64,000 bases of DNA from Salinilacustrithrix flava (GTDB lineage: Bacteria > Actinomycetota > Acidimicrobiia > Acidimicrobiales > Salinilacustritrichaceae): positions 124,001-188,000 of the forward strand of contig JAMYFF010000005.1 of the NCBI GenBank assembly GCA_024128875.1. The letters are read 5' to 3'. Numbering within the stretch: position 1 is the first letter of the stretch; each line of letters starts with the position of its first letter. Positions 1-8,674 of this stretch are shown in pieces. Made by a program: the position numbers and the translations under genes. The notes under the pieces were generated by a model that had not been told where the DNA came from, made no database searches, and saw nothing but the letters and a program-made list of their open reading frames with translations.

Positions 1-1716
1 CTCGACCTCCTCGTCGATGACACGTGCCGTCTCGTCGGAGTAGTCGCGGGTGTGGACCAGGTCCTCGCCCAGGAAGACCGGGCCCGCCGAACCCCAAGCC
101 ATCTCGCCCAGGCGCTCGGACATGCCCCATTCGCGCACCATGCTGCGGGCGAGCTGGGTCGCTGACGTCAGGTCGTCGGCCGCGCCGGTGGTCACCTCAC
201 CGAACACGAGCTCCTCGGCGGCCCGACCGCCGAGGCGGACGGCGAGGATGTCGTCGAGCTCGCCGCGCCGTCGCAGCTGGCGTTCCGTCACCGGCACCTG
301 TTGGGTTGCGCCGAGCGCGATCCCCGCCGGCAGGATCGTCACCTTGTGCACCGGGTCCGAGTTGGGCAGCACCGACGCCAGGACCGCGTGGCCGGCTTCG
401 TGGTAGGCGACCGTCCGCTTCTCCTCCGGCGTGAGGACGAGCGCACCGCGGGGCACCCCGAGCAGGACCCGGTCACGAGCGGCGTCGAGGTCACCGGCGG
501 CGATCTCGTCAGCGCCGCGGCGCACCGCGATCAGTGCCGCCTCGTTGAGCAGGTTGGCCAGATCGGCGCCGCTCATGCCGGGTGTGCCCCGGGCGACGAG
601 GTCCAGGTCGACGTCGCCGGCGAGCTTCTTCCCGCGGGCGTGGACCTCCAGGATCGCCAGTCGCTCCCCCGCGGTCGGCAGGGGGATGACGACCTGGCGG
701 TCGAACCGGCCAGCCCGCAGCAGTGCCGCGTCGAGGATGTCCGGTCGGTTGGTCGCGGCGAGCAGGACGATGCCTTCGGTCGTCTCGAACCCGTCCATCT
801 CCGCGAGGAGCTGGTTGAGCGTCTGCTCCCGCTCGTCGTGTCCGCCGCCGAGCCCGGTGCCGCGCTTGCGGCCGATGGCATCGATCTCGTCGACGAACAG
901 GATCGACGGCGTCTCCTTGCGCGCCGTGGCGAACAGGTCACGGACACGAGCGGCGCCCACACCCACGAACATCTCCAGGAACTCCGACCCCGTGATCGAG
1001 ATGAACGGCACGCCCGCTTCGCCGGCCACCGCCCGGGCGAACAGGGTCTTGCCGGTGCCAGGCGGGCCGACCAGCAGGATCCCCTTGGGGATGCGGGCCC
1101 CGATCTGCTTGAACTTCGACGGATCGCGCAGGAAGTCGACGACCTCGCTGATCTCGTCCTTCACCGTCTCGTACCCCGCGACGTCCGCGAACGTGGTGTC
1201 GGTCCGTTCACTGCGGTGGACGCGAGCCCGGCTGCGCGTGAACGCGGAGGCACCGGTGAGCTGGTTCGTCGCCCGACGCGAGAGCCACACCAGCACCCCG
1301 ATGATCAGCACGAACGGCAGCAGGTACAACAGGATGCTGCCGAGCGGGTTGGAGCTCTCGGCCACGTAGTTGCGCTCGACCTCGTGTTCGTCGAGCAGTG
1401 CCGTGTCGGCATCCGGGACGCCCCCCGGCGGCCCCTGCGCGGTGAACGACTCGCCCGAAGCGAGGGTTCCCTCGACCTTCCCGCTGCCCTGGTCGATCTC
1501 GACCTCCTCGACGTCACCGGAGATGACGAGCTCCCGGAACTCGGCGTAGCCGACCTCGTCGTCCTCCGTCGTCGACGGCTGGGCGAAGAGCCAGGAGAGC
1601 AGGAGCGCGGCGGAGACGATCGCCCACAGCCACGGCCAACGGCCGCCGAAGCGCTGATCCGGAGCGAGCACCGGACCGGCCGGCCGACCACGCGGAGGAT
1701 CAGGGATCGTCCTCAC
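1..1716 (-). CDS. ftsH: ATP-dependent zinc metalloprotease FtsH (3' end beyond window)
   Basis: Membrane AAA+ protease that unfolds and degrades membrane and regulatory proteins. About 571 residues are visible and the C-terminus lies off the left edge. Two membrane segments flank a short extracytoplasmic domain ([18 protein letters not shown] near residue 27, [19 protein letters not shown] near 110). They are followed by Walker A GPPGTGKT, Walker B ILFVDEID, the SRH region ATNRPDILD and the zinc site HEAGH. The GTG start is chosen because it overlaps the stop of the upstream cyclase gene (GTGA) and an in-frame stop lies only three codons upstream. It is the last gene of a minus-strand run with PEP synthase, so it is probably co-expressed with it and may not be the only FtsH of the genome. 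Confidence 0.96.
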   Translation of the reverse strand, partial: MRTIPDPPRGRPAGPVLAPDQRFGGRWPWLWAIVSAALLLSWLFAQPSTTEDDEVGYAEFRELVISGDVEEVEIDQGSGKVEGTLASGESFTAQGPPGGVPDADTALLDEHEVERNYVAESSNPLGSILLYLLPFVLIIGVLVWLSRRATNQLTGASAFTRSRARVHRSERTDTTFADVAGYETVKDEISEVVDFLRDPSKFKQIGARIPKGILLVGPPGTGKTLFARAVAGEAGVPFISITGSEFLEMFVGVGAARVRDLFATARKETPSILFVDEIDAIGRKRGTGLGGGHDEREQTLNQLLAEMDGFETTEGIVLLAATNRPDILDAALLRAGRFDRQVVIPLPTAGERLAILEVHARGKKLAGDVDLDLVARGTPGMSGADLANLLNEAALIAVRRGADEIAAGDLDAARDRVLLGVPRGALVLTPEEKRTVAYHEAGHAVLASVLPNSDPVHKVTILPAGIALGATQQVPVTERQLRRRGELDDILAVRLGGRAAEELVFGEVTTGAADDLTSATQLARSMVREWGMSERLGEMAWGSAGPVFLGEDLVHTRDYSDETARVIDEEVE

Positions 1717-2951
1717 CGGAGGTCACCACGTCGTGCTGCCTTGTCCCGGTAGAGCGCAGCGTCGGCATCGCCCGTGGCGCTGCTCGCCGTTCCGGCCTCG
1801 ATGGTCGAGACCCCGACGCTCGCTCCGACCGTGTAGCTGGCCTCGGCCTCCACGACGACGATCTGCTCGATCGCGGCGCGGAGCGACTCGGCCAACGGGG
1901 CCATGGTCGCTTCGGTGCCGTGCGGGACGAGGACCGCGAACTCGTCGCCGCCGACCCGATAGGAGTGATCCGAGAGGCGCACCCGGCTCCGTATCGCTCG
2001 CGCGACCTCGATCAGGACCCGATCTCCCACCTCGTGGCCACCGCGATCGTTGACCGCCTTGAACTCGTCGAGGTCGATGAGCACCAGCCCGGTGGTGTCG
2101 CCGTAGCGCGCCGCCGAGCGGCGGTACGCCTCCAGGTCGGCGTCGAAGACGCCGCGGTTCAACAGACCCGTCAACGGGTCTCGGCGCGCCATCCGGGTGA
2201 GCTCCTCTTCGCGGCGCTTTCGGTCACTGATGTCCTCGATCTGCGCGATGAAGTGCACGGGTTCACCACGCGCCGAGCGCACGATGGAACCGGACAGCTG
2301 CACCCAGACCACGTGACCTCGGCGGTCGTAGTAGCGCTTCTCCATCTGGTACTGGTCGATGTCGCCGGCCACGAGCTGCTCGGCCTGCGCGACGTCGAGG
2401 TGCAGGTCGCCGGGATGGGTGATGTCCTGGAACGTGAGCTCGACGAGCTCGGCTGCCTGGTAGCCGAGGAGGACGCACAACGCAGCGTTGACCTGCAGGA
2501 ACCGACCATCGAGCCCGACCAGCGCCATGCCGATCGGCGCGGCGTCGAACGCAGTTCGGAAGGTCTCCATCGCCAAGGACAGCTGCTTCTCGGTCTCGCA
2601 GTAGGACGTCACGTCCTCGACCGTCACCAACCCCAACGGGGTCTCCGCCGGCGCACTGATCGGCGCAGTCCTCACCACGAGCCGTCGGCCCTCGAGGGTG
2701 ATGTCGACCGATGCAGCTCGTCCGGCCAGCGCATCCCGGTAGATCGGCGTCACCGCCTCCACGATCGGCTCCGGGAAGAGCTCGGCCACCGTCGACCCGA
2801 GCATGCCGCCCGCAGTCAGCCCCACCAGAGGGAGCACGGCGCCACCGACGTACACGAATCGGAGCTCGGCGTCGTAGAGCGCGATCGCTCCGTTCGGGTA
2901 GCTGTCGAACACCGCACGGCACAGCGCCGAGGGTGCTTCCACAGATTTCAC
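1713..2951 (-). CDS. PAS-PAS-GGDEF diguanylate cyclase
   Basis: Probable cytoplasmic c-di-GMP synthase of 412 residues. The order is PAS (about residues 10-120), PAS/PAC (about 125-245, ending QIEDISDRKRREEEL) and GGDEF (about 250-410). The active-site loop RVGGDEFAVLV is intact. RLSD sits five residues before GGDEF, which fits the RxxD product-inhibition site. No membrane segment or EAL domain is seen, so input must come through the PAS domains. The start is uncertain: GTG codons at 2951 and 2942 are both possible and neither has a clear ribosome site; the open frame further upstream has non-native composition. Its stop overlaps the FtsH start, so the two are likely translationally coupled. 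Confidence 0.9.
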   Translation of the reverse strand: MKSVEAPSALCRAVFDSYPNGAIALYDAELRFVYVGGAVLPLVGLTAGGMLGSTVAELFPEPIVEAVTPIYRDALAGRAASVDITLEGRRLVVRTAPISAPAETPLGLVTVEDVTSYCETEKQLSLAMETFRTAFDAAPIGMALVGLDGRFLQVNAALCVLLGYQAAELVELTFQDITHPGDLHLDVAQAEQLVAGDIDQYQMEKRYYDRRGHVVWVQLSGSIVRSARGEPVHFIAQIEDISDRKRREEELTRMARRDPLTGLLNRGVFDADLEAYRRSAARYGDTTGLVLIDLDEFKAVNDRGGHEVGDRVLIEVARAIRSRVRLSDHSYRVGGDEFAVLVPHGTEATMAPLAESLRAAIEQIVVVEAEASYTVGASVGVSTIEAGTASSATGDADAALYRDKAARRGDLR

Positions 2952-3055
2952 TTCGACCCACGGATCTCGGCCATGCCCTGACGCTGCCCCTCCCCATCCC
3001 CCTGCCGATAGAGGCCAACGGCCCCGAGCTCCGAGGACCCGATCGCGGCGGTCCG

Positions 3056-4543
3056 CTACCCACGTTCGACGGCAGCGAGCGCGGTGTCCAGCGACGCCGC
3101 CGGTGACGACGCCGTGCTGATGGCCGCAGCCCCATCCCATGGCTCGAAGGAAGCGGCAAGGGCCGAGGCGATCGACGCGTCCGCGTCCGAGACGTCGGCT
3201 CCCGTCCGGGCGCGCGCGGCTGCGCGCTGGCGGGCCGTCTCGGCGTCGACGACGCAGCGCAGCTCGACGAGGTCGGTGCTCGTGGCTTCGGCGACGGCGC
3301 GAGCCGCACGGCGACGCTTCCGCTCGGCCCAGGTCGCATCGAGCACCACGCACTCACCGCGGGCCACCAGACGGCCGGCTCGGCGGAGGAGCTCGTCGTA
3401 CGTGCGGTCGGTCCACGCCTCGCTGTAGATGCCCGACCGCAGCTCGGCAGCGCAGTCGTCAGGAACCGATCGCCCGGCCAGCTCCTTGCGGATCTCGTCG
3501 GAGCGCAGCACCGTCGCATCCAGGCGATCGCCCAGTCCGGCCGCGATCGTCGACTTGCCCGTCGCCGGTGAGCCCCCCACGAGCACCATCCGGACCCGGG
3601 CTGCAGCGGCGTGACGGGTTGCGATGTCGAGCAGCTGCGCAGCCTGTGCACCCGCCGCGGCGTCCCCCTGCCCGGCGCGCACGCAGGACACCAACGTGCG
3701 GACCTGGGCGCGGTAGGCCACGTGGTGGTGCGCGAGCGACGGGGGCCAGCTGTCGCCGGTCATCTCCCGGTGCAGCTCGAGCAAGCGCCAACCGAGGTCC
3801 GCCCGGCCGAGGCGCTCGAGGTCCATGGCCAGGAACGCCATGTCGGCGAGCACGTCACCGACCCGGAGCCGCTCGTCGAAGTCGAGGCAGTCCAGCACCC
3901 GCGGTCCGTCGTCGAGGCAGAAGACGTCCTCGGCCAGGAGATCCCCGTGGCCGTCGCGCGCCCAGCCACGGGACACGCGCTCCTCCAGGAGCGTGGCCCG
4001 CCCGCGGAGGTACGCGCTGGCTCGCTCCAGTAGGAGCTCGGCCGCCTCACCGTCGATCCACTCCCCGAACGCCGGCCGCATGCGCTCGTGGTTGACCTCC
4101 CAGCGTCGGAGCGTCTCCGCAGGTCCGGCTGCCGCCGCAGCGGCCGACGTGGTCGCGCCGCGCAGGTGGAACGCCGCGAGCTGGTGCGCCAGCGCTCGGA
4201 GGGCGTCGTCGACGTCTCGACCCTGCGCCACCAGCGTCGAGAGGCGTCGGTCGGCCGGCAGGCGACGCATCACGAGAACGGGCTCGCCGTCGCCGCCCGG
4301 GACGGGGAGCAGACCGGTGCCGAGGTACACATCGGGAGCGAGGCGCCGGTTCAGCGACAGCTCGTCCTCGATCGCGCGCAGCCGGTCGGCCCGGCTGGTC
4401 CAGTCCAGGAACCCGACGGACACCGGCTTCTTCACCTTGTAGGCGAGATCGCCGACGAGCAGCACCGCTCCGGTGTGAGTCTCGACCGCCATCGCGTACG
4501 GCTCGGCGCCCCCGGCCTGCGTTGGTGGCCGGGCGGGGGTCAT
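3056..4543 (-). CDS. Phosphotransferase/AAA ATPase fusion (Rv2004c-like)
   Basis: A 495-residue two-domain protein. The N-terminal part resembles aminoglycoside phosphotransferase/kinase folds, with catalytic-loop motif [11 protein letters not shown] and metal-site-like [11 protein letters not shown] around residues 195-225. The usual Asn of HGDxxxxN is Asp here. The C-terminal part (about 315-495) is a P-loop kinase with Walker [11 protein letters not shown] and [10 protein letters not shown]. This architecture is known from the mycobacterial dormancy protein Rv2004c; no substrate is established. The ATG overlaps the ppsA stop (ATGA), indicating translational coupling. The link to PEP synthase and a DosR-like box fits a dormancy or low-oxygen role, which is inference. 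Confidence 0.85.
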   Translation of the reverse strand: MTPARPPTQAGGAEPYAMAVETHTGAVLLVGDLAYKVKKPVSVGFLDWTSRADRLRAIEDELSLNRRLAPDVYLGTGLLPVPGGDGEPVLVMRRLPADRRLSTLVAQGRDVDDALRALAHQLAAFHLRGATTSAAAAAAGPAETLRRWEVNHERMRPAFGEWIDGEAAELLLERASAYLRGRATLLEERVSRGWARDGHGDLLAEDVFCLDDGPRVLDCLDFDERLRVGDVLADMAFLAMDLERLGRADLGWRLLELHREMTGDSWPPSLAHHHVAYRAQVRTLVSCVRAGQGDAAAGAQAAQLLDIATRHAAAARVRMVLVGGSPATGKSTIAAGLGDRLDATVLRSDEIRKELAGRSVPDDCAAELRSGIYSEAWTDRTYDELLRRAGRLVARGECVVLDATWAERKRRRAARAVAEATSTDLVELRCVVDAETARQRAAARARTGADVSDADASIASALAASFEPWDGAAAISTASSPAASLDTALAAVERG

Positions 4544-6852
4544 GGCAGCCCTGCGCTCCGAGCGTCACGGCGCGCCGCATCGAGCAGGAGGCGTCGCTCC
4601 GCTGAGGCGACGACGCGACGCGCCGCATCGACCGCGTCGGGGATGACCGAGATGGAGTCGATGCCGAGGCGAACCAGGTACTCGGCGAAGTCCGGCTTGT
4701 TGGACGGTGCCTGGCCGCACAGCGACGAGGTGATGCCGGCGGCCTGGCACGCACCGATGATGCGGCCGATCGCGTCGAGGACCGCCGCATCGGACTCGTC
4801 GAACAGCTCTGCGCAGACCGTCGAGTCGCGATCGACGCCGAGCATGAGCTGCGTGAGGTCGTTCGAGCCGATCGACACCCCGTCGATGCCCATGGCCGCG
4901 TACTCCGGGATCCGGTAGGCGACCGAGGGGACCTCCGCCATGACCCAACGGTGGAGCCCCCGCTGGCGACCGAGCACGCTCGCGTCGATCGCCTCCAAGG
5001 CGGCCTCGAGCTCCCAGGTGGTGCGGACGAAGGGGATCATGAGGTGGAGGTTGGGTGTCTCCTCTCGCACCCGGCCGAGCAGCTCGAGCTCCAGCGCGAA
5101 CAGGTCGGGCTCGCGCACGTAGCGGAAGCAGCCCCGGTAGCCGATCATCGGGTTCTCCTCCACCGGCTCGAACGCAGCCCCACCTTCCAGCCCTCGGAAC
5201 TCGTTCGAGCGGAAGTCGATGGTCCGGTAGATCACCGGCCGTGGGGCGAACGCCCGCGTGATGCGCAGCAGCGACCCCGCCATCCGGTCGAGGAACTCCG
5301 CGCGACCGCCGCGCTCAAGCAGCGCTCGCGGGTGGACCCCGCCGAGGGCATCCGTGATCATGAACTCCGCCCGCAGCAGCCCGACCCCGTCCACGGGCTG
5401 GGCTGCGACGGCCTCGGCGTGGTCTGCGATGGCCAGGTTCACGTAGATGCGCGTCGCCAGCGCCTCGCCGGACGGCACCACCGACGGCGCCGACGCTGTG
5501 GCGGGCACCGTCCGAGCCCCGACCCGATCGCCTTCGTAGACCTCCCCGGCACCGCCGTCCACCGTCACGACATCGCCGTCCCGCAACCGGGTGGTGGCGT
5601 TCCGGGCACCGACCACGCAGGGCACGCCGAGCTCGCGGGAGACGATGGCGGCGTGGCACGTCATGCCGCCGCCGTCGGTGACGACGGCTGCCGCACGTCG
5701 GATCGTCGGGACCCAGTCGGGGTTCGTCATGGGGGCCACCAGCACCTCCCCCAGCTGGAGGAGGTGCCCCTCCGCGGGCGAGGCCAGCACCCGCACCGAC
5801 CCGGCCACCACCCCGGGCGAGGCGGACAACCCGCGGACCAGCGGCACGGCGACATCAGCCGCATCGGCTTCCGGCAGCGATGCAGCGCCGGGTGCGACCA
5901 GCGTGGTGATGGGACGGGCCTGGAGGAGGTAGAGGCGCCCGGCGGCGATCGCCCACTCCACGTCCTGGGGCTCTCCCCCGTAGTGCGCTTCGACCTGCAG
6001 CCCGAGTCGGGCGAGCTCGAGGACCTCGTCATCGACCAGAACCCGAGCGTCGGCCTCCGCGCCATCGAGGTCGACCCGGGTGACGGATCCGTCCGCCTCG
6101 GCGACGAGGCGGTGCGTCTTGTGGCCGATCCTCGCCTGCTGGATGCGGGGACCGTCCTTGCCGACCACGTAGGTGTCCGGCTCCACCGCCCCCGACACGA
6201 CGACCTCGCCCAGACCGAACGCGCCCTCGATCACGAGGCGGCTGCGGTCGCCGGTGGAGGGATCCGCCGTGAAGAGCACGCCCGCCCGGTCTGCCGCGAC
6301 GAGGCGCTGCACGACGACGGCGATGACCGGCTCCTCGGTCATGTGCTGGCTCGCCCGGTACGAGATGGCGCGCTGACCGAACAGCGACACCCAGCAGTCG
6401 ACGAGCCGGGCGAGGACCGCATCGTCGCCCACCACGTCGGTGAAGGTCTCGTGCATGCCCGCGAACGACGTCCCACTCGTGTCCTCGGCCGTCGCGGACG
6501 ACCGGACGGCGACCGGGATCCGGTCGCCCAGGCGGTGGTACGCCTCCAGGATCACGGAGCGCAGCCCGTCCGGGACGCCGGCCTTGCGCACCAGCGACTG
6601 CAGCCGCTCGGCGGCGTCGGCCAGGGCGGTCGGCGTCGAGGCCTCGTCGCAGGCTGCCGCGAAGGCGGCCTGGAGCTCGCTCCGCACCCCACCCTCATCC
6701 ATCGCAGCCAGGTAGCCCTGGGCGTTGACGACGAAGCCGTCGGGCACCGGGAGGCCGGCGCGCGCGAGCTCACCGAGGTTCGCCCCCTTCCCACCCGCCG
6801 TCGCGGTGTCGGTCCGTGACAGCTCGTCGAACCAGGAGATGGCCGTGGTCAT
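4540..6852 (-). CDS. ppsA: Phosphoenolpyruvate synthase
   Basis: Converts pyruvate and ATP to PEP, AMP and phosphate (gluconeogenic). At 770 residues it is close to the family norm. The N-terminal ATP-binding domain starts [20 protein letters not shown]. The phosphohistidine domain carries [17 protein letters not shown], with the catalytic His in TCHA. The C-terminal PEP-binding barrel has [18 protein letters not shown] and the active-site Cys in SLCGQAPS. The start has an excellent ribosome site (AAGGAGG, 6 nt before ATG). A palindromic box at 6905-6919 lies about 50-65 bp upstream. The gene leads a tight run with the phosphotransferase fusion, diguanylate cyclase and ftsH. Confidence 0.96.
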   Translation of the reverse strand: MTTAISWFDELSRTDTATAGGKGANLGELARAGLPVPDGFVVNAQGYLAAMDEGGVRSELQAAFAAACDEASTPTALADAAERLQSLVRKAGVPDGLRSVILEAYHRLGDRIPVAVRSSATAEDTSGTSFAGMHETFTDVVGDDAVLARLVDCWVSLFGQRAISYRASQHMTEEPVIAVVVQRLVAADRAGVLFTADPSTGDRSRLVIEGAFGLGEVVVSGAVEPDTYVVGKDGPRIQQARIGHKTHRLVAEADGSVTRVDLDGAEADARVLVDDEVLELARLGLQVEAHYGGEPQDVEWAIAAGRLYLLQARPITTLVAPGAASLPEADAADVAVPLVRGLSASPGVVAGSVRVLASPAEGHLLQLGEVLVAPMTNPDWVPTIRRAAAVVTDGGGMTCHAAIVSRELGVPCVVGARNATTRLRDGDVVTVDGGAGEVYEGDRVGARTVPATASAPSVVPSGEALATRIYVNLAIADHAEAVAAQPVDGVGLLRAEFMITDALGGVHPRALLERGGRAEFLDRMAGSLLRITRAFAPRPVIYRTIDFRSNEFRGLEGGAAFEPVEENPMIGYRGCFRYVREPDLFALELELLGRVREETPNLHLMIPFVRTTWELEAALEAIDASVLGRQRGLHRWVMAEVPSVAYRIPEYAAMGIDGVSIGSNDLTQLMLGVDRDSTVCAELFDESDAAVLDAIGRIIGACQAAGITSSLCGQAPSNKPDFAEYLVRLGIDSISVIPDAVDAARRVVASAERRLLLDAARRDARSAGLP

Positions 6853-6904
6853 GTCGACCTCCTTCGCACTGATGCCAGTGTCGGGCCGGATCGCAGCCCC
6901 GGGA

Positions 6905-6919
6905 AGAGCCGAAGGTCCT
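6905..6919 (-). promoter_or_regulatory. DosR/DevR-like box upstream of ppsA
   Basis: Read on the minus strand this is AGGACCTTCGGCTCT. It is a weaker copy of the box at 8085-8099; the extended 19-mers 6901-6919 and 8081-8099 match at 18 positions in the same orientation. It lies 53-67 bp before the ppsA ATG, a distance suitable for an activator site. The core resembles the mycobacterial DosR consensus (GGGAC-N4-GTCCC type). No DosR-like regulator is encoded in this window, so assignment to that family is inference. Confidence 0.5.
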
Positions 6920-6933
6920 CGACCGGCCCCTCC

Positions 6934-7932
6934 TCACACCACCATGACGGCGGCGCCCCGGACTCGGTCCTCGGCGAGGTCGAGGAGGGCACGGTCGACA
7001 TCGTCGAAGCCGTACGGCGTGGTCTCGACCTGGATGCCGATGCGCGATGCGATGGCCAGGAACTCCTCGCCGTCGGCGCGGGTGTTCGCGGTGACGCTCA
7101 CCAGCTCCCGCTCCTGGAAGAGGTGGTCCTGGTAGCGGAGCACCGGGATGTCGCTGAGGTGGATCCCGGCGATCGACAGGCGCCCACCCCGATCCAGGGC
7201 CTCGAGCGCCACCGGCACCAGCTCACCGGCCGGCGCGTACAGGACCGCCCCGTCGAGCGGCACCGGAGGGCGGTCAGCAGCTCCACCCACCCAGGTGGCG
7301 CCGAGCTCGTGGGCCAGGGACCGGGCGGCCAAGGACCGCGTGCACACGTGGACCTCCACACCGGCGGCGATGGCGACCTGGGCCGCCAGGTGGGCCGAGG
7401 CCCCGAAGCCGTAGATCCCGAGGCGTCCGCCCGGGGGGACGTGGGCACGCACGAGGGCGCGGTACCCCACGATCCCCGCGCACAGGAGCGGAGCAGCCTC
7501 CTCGTCGCTGAACTGTTCAGGAAGCGCGTAGGCGTATGCCTCGTCGACCAGGGCGCGCTCGGCGAACCCGCCGTGGTCGTGCCAGCCGGTGAACCGCGGG
7601 TGCAGGCAGAGGTTCTCGGCCCCGCGCCGGCAGGGTCGACAGCTGCCGCACGTGTGGCGGAGCCACGGGATGCCGATCCGGTCCCCCGGCTCGAACCGCT
7701 CGGCGCCAGCGCCGCGCTGCACCACCCGTCCGACCACCTCGTGCCCGGGTGTCACGCCGGGCGCCATGGGGCGGAGGTCGCCCTCGGCGAGGTGGAGGTC
7801 CGTGCGACAGACCCCGCAGGCCGTGACCTCGACCACCACCTCGCCGGGCCCGGCGAGCGGCTCCGGTCGGGAGACCGACGTCAGCGGACCCCCGGCGATC
7901 GGTCCGGGCGAGCGGACCGCCCACGCCCGCAC
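6934..7932 (-). CDS. adhP: Zinc-dependent alcohol dehydrogenase
   Basis: MDR-family zinc alcohol dehydrogenase of 332 residues, oxidising or reducing an alcohol/aldehyde pair with NAD(P). The catalytic zinc site is shown by GVCRTDLH and PGHEVVG; the structural zinc site by the four Cys of HTCGSCRPCRRGAENLC. The cofactor fold has YGFGASAHLAAQVA, a slightly altered GxGxxG. The GTG start lies 3 nt after the stop of a 29-codon ORF with a strong ribosome site, suggesting re-initiation. An 81-bp gap separates it from ppsA, which has its own box. The symbol is by family resemblance only. Confidence 0.88.
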   Translation of the reverse strand: MRAWAVRSPGPIAGGPLTSVSRPEPLAGPGEVVVEVTACGVCRTDLHLAEGDLRPMAPGVTPGHEVVGRVVQRGAGAERFEPGDRIGIPWLRHTCGSCRPCRRGAENLCLHPRFTGWHDHGGFAERALVDEAYAYALPEQFSDEEAAPLLCAGIVGYRALVRAHVPPGGRLGIYGFGASAHLAAQVAIAAGVEVHVCTRSLAARSLAHELGATWVGGAADRPPVPLDGAVLYAPAGELVPVALEALDRGGRLSIAGIHLSDIPVLRYQDHLFQERELVSVTANTRADGEEFLAIASRIGIQVETTPYGFDDVDRALLDLAEDRVRGAAVMVV

Positions 7933-7935
7933 CGG

Positions 7936-8025
7936 TCAGCTCGCGGTCGCCGGGACCGGGCCGGCCTCGATGGCCGACCTCGGCGCTCGTCGGACGATGG
8001 TCCGCTCGCCGTCGGTGGCGCGCAT
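7936..8025 (-). CDS. Possible 29-residue leader peptide upstream of adh
   Basis: ATG at 8025 follows a near-ideal ribosome site (GAGGAGG a few nt upstream), and the frame ends TGA at 7936, three nt before the GTG of the dehydrogenase, which itself lacks a clear ribosome site. The peptide begins MRATDGERTIVRRAPRS and shows no recognisable domain, run of one amino acid or membrane segment. It may serve to load ribosomes onto the dehydrogenase by coupling, or it may be a real small protein. I cannot tell which. Confidence 0.4.
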   Translation of the reverse strand: MRATDGERTIVRRAPRSAIEAGPVPATAS

Positions 8026-8084
8026 GATCCTCCTCGGATCGGTCCTGTGAGGTCCCATCAGACCGCCGCTCGCCGGATCAGGGA

Positions 8085-8099
8085 AGGGCCGAAGGTCCT
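8085..8099 (-). promoter_or_regulatory. DosR/DevR-like box upstream of the dehydrogenase leader ORF
   Basis: On the minus strand AGGACCTTCGGCCCT, an imperfect palindrome (AGGRCC, three-base spacer, GGYCCT). It lies 60-74 bp upstream of the 8025 ATG. It shares its core with the boxes at 6905-6919 and 48838-48851. It sits in host DNA just outside the left attachment repeat, so the element did not bring it. Confidence 0.5.
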
Positions 8100-8150
8100 G
8101 CGCCACGGCGGCCGCCGACCACCGCCGGCTGGGCCTGCGGGGCGTACCGG

Positions 8151-8253
8151 CTAGCGGTTCTGGCGCAGCGGGTCGATGCGACCCTCGGAGATCGCCCGGG
8201 CGACGATGCCCTGCTGGATCTGCTCGGTGCCCTCGAAGATGTCCATGATCTTG
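8151..8253 (-). pseudogene. Left attachment site: orphan 3' end of the acyl-CoA dehydrogenase gene
   Basis: These 103 bp are base-for-base identical to 34618-34720. They encode, on the minus strand, the final 33 residues (from KIMDIFEGTEQ to PLRQNR) and the TAG stop of the acyl-CoA dehydrogenase, plus one base. No 5' portion is present: identity stops abruptly at 8253/8254. The strand-exchange point must lie somewhere inside the identical block. This is the host's displaced gene end, not an expressed gene. Confidence 0.95.
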
Positions 8254-8259
8254 CCAGCA

Positions 8260-8328
8260 TGCAACTACAGTGTTGTGACCAGCGCATCAATGCAATCTTG
8301 GAGGGTAGTCATTGCATCTTATTGCAAC
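8260..8328. other. Left-end cluster of putative integrase arm sites
   Basis: Just inside the left repeat, TGCAAC occurs at 8260-8265 and 8323-8328, TGCAAT at 8291-8296, and the inverted form ATTGCA at 8311-8316. The same hexamers cluster at the opposite end (34383-34490). Such short repeats on both sides of an attachment core are typical of tyrosine-recombinase arm-binding sites. The assignment is inferred from position and recurrence. Confidence 0.5.
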
Positions 8329-8398
8329 ACGAACTTCGTTCCGGTGCGCTTCGGTGCGGTGGCTGCCAGGTAGGAGACGCCGCGCACAGTCCGGCCAC

Positions 8399-8674
8399 AT
8401 GACCGCCACCACCCTCTCCCCCGCGCATGTGACCGACACACCGATCGAGCGGCTGTGGACCACCACCGACGTATGCGCCTACCTGCGCTGGACCGCCAAG
8501 CACCTACGCGACGTGCGCCGTGACGATCCGACGTTTCCGCAGCCGATCATGCTCGGCGCCCGCTCCCACCGTTGGCACCGAGCGGAGCTCGAGGACTGGC
8601 TGAACCGCCAGCCTCGGGCCCCTCGCCCGTCCGTCGAGGACGACGGGACCGGCATCGATCAGTGGGCGGCGTAG
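8399..8674 (+). CDS. xis: Excisionase-like winged-helix (MerR/AlpA-type) protein
   Basis: A 91-residue protein with a helix-turn-helix region (LWTTTDVCAYLRWTAKHL, then RSHRWHRAELEDWLN), as in recombination directionality factors and AlpA-type regulators. It lies between the left attachment repeat and the integrase. Its TAG is followed immediately by the integrase ATG, so both are likely co-translated. It probably bends DNA at the arm sites and favours excision; a purely regulatory role is also possible. An upstream in-frame ATG at 8312 exists, but the added residues look like non-coding translation. Confidence 0.75.
   Translation: MTATTLSPAHVTDTPIERLWTTTDVCAYLRWTAKHLRDVRRDDPTFPQPIMLGARSHRWHRAELEDWLNRQPRAPRPSVEDDGTGIDQWAA

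Noticed and set aside
301..1752. Long plus-strand open frame of 483 codons opposite ftsH
   Set aside because: The antisense strand encodes FtsH with every catalytic motif; the plus-strand translation has no domain and the high-GC third codon positions create such shadows.
8151..8253. tRNA gene as attachment site
   Set aside because: The repeat is entirely protein-coding sequence of the dehydrogenase; no tRNA fold or anticodon arm is present.
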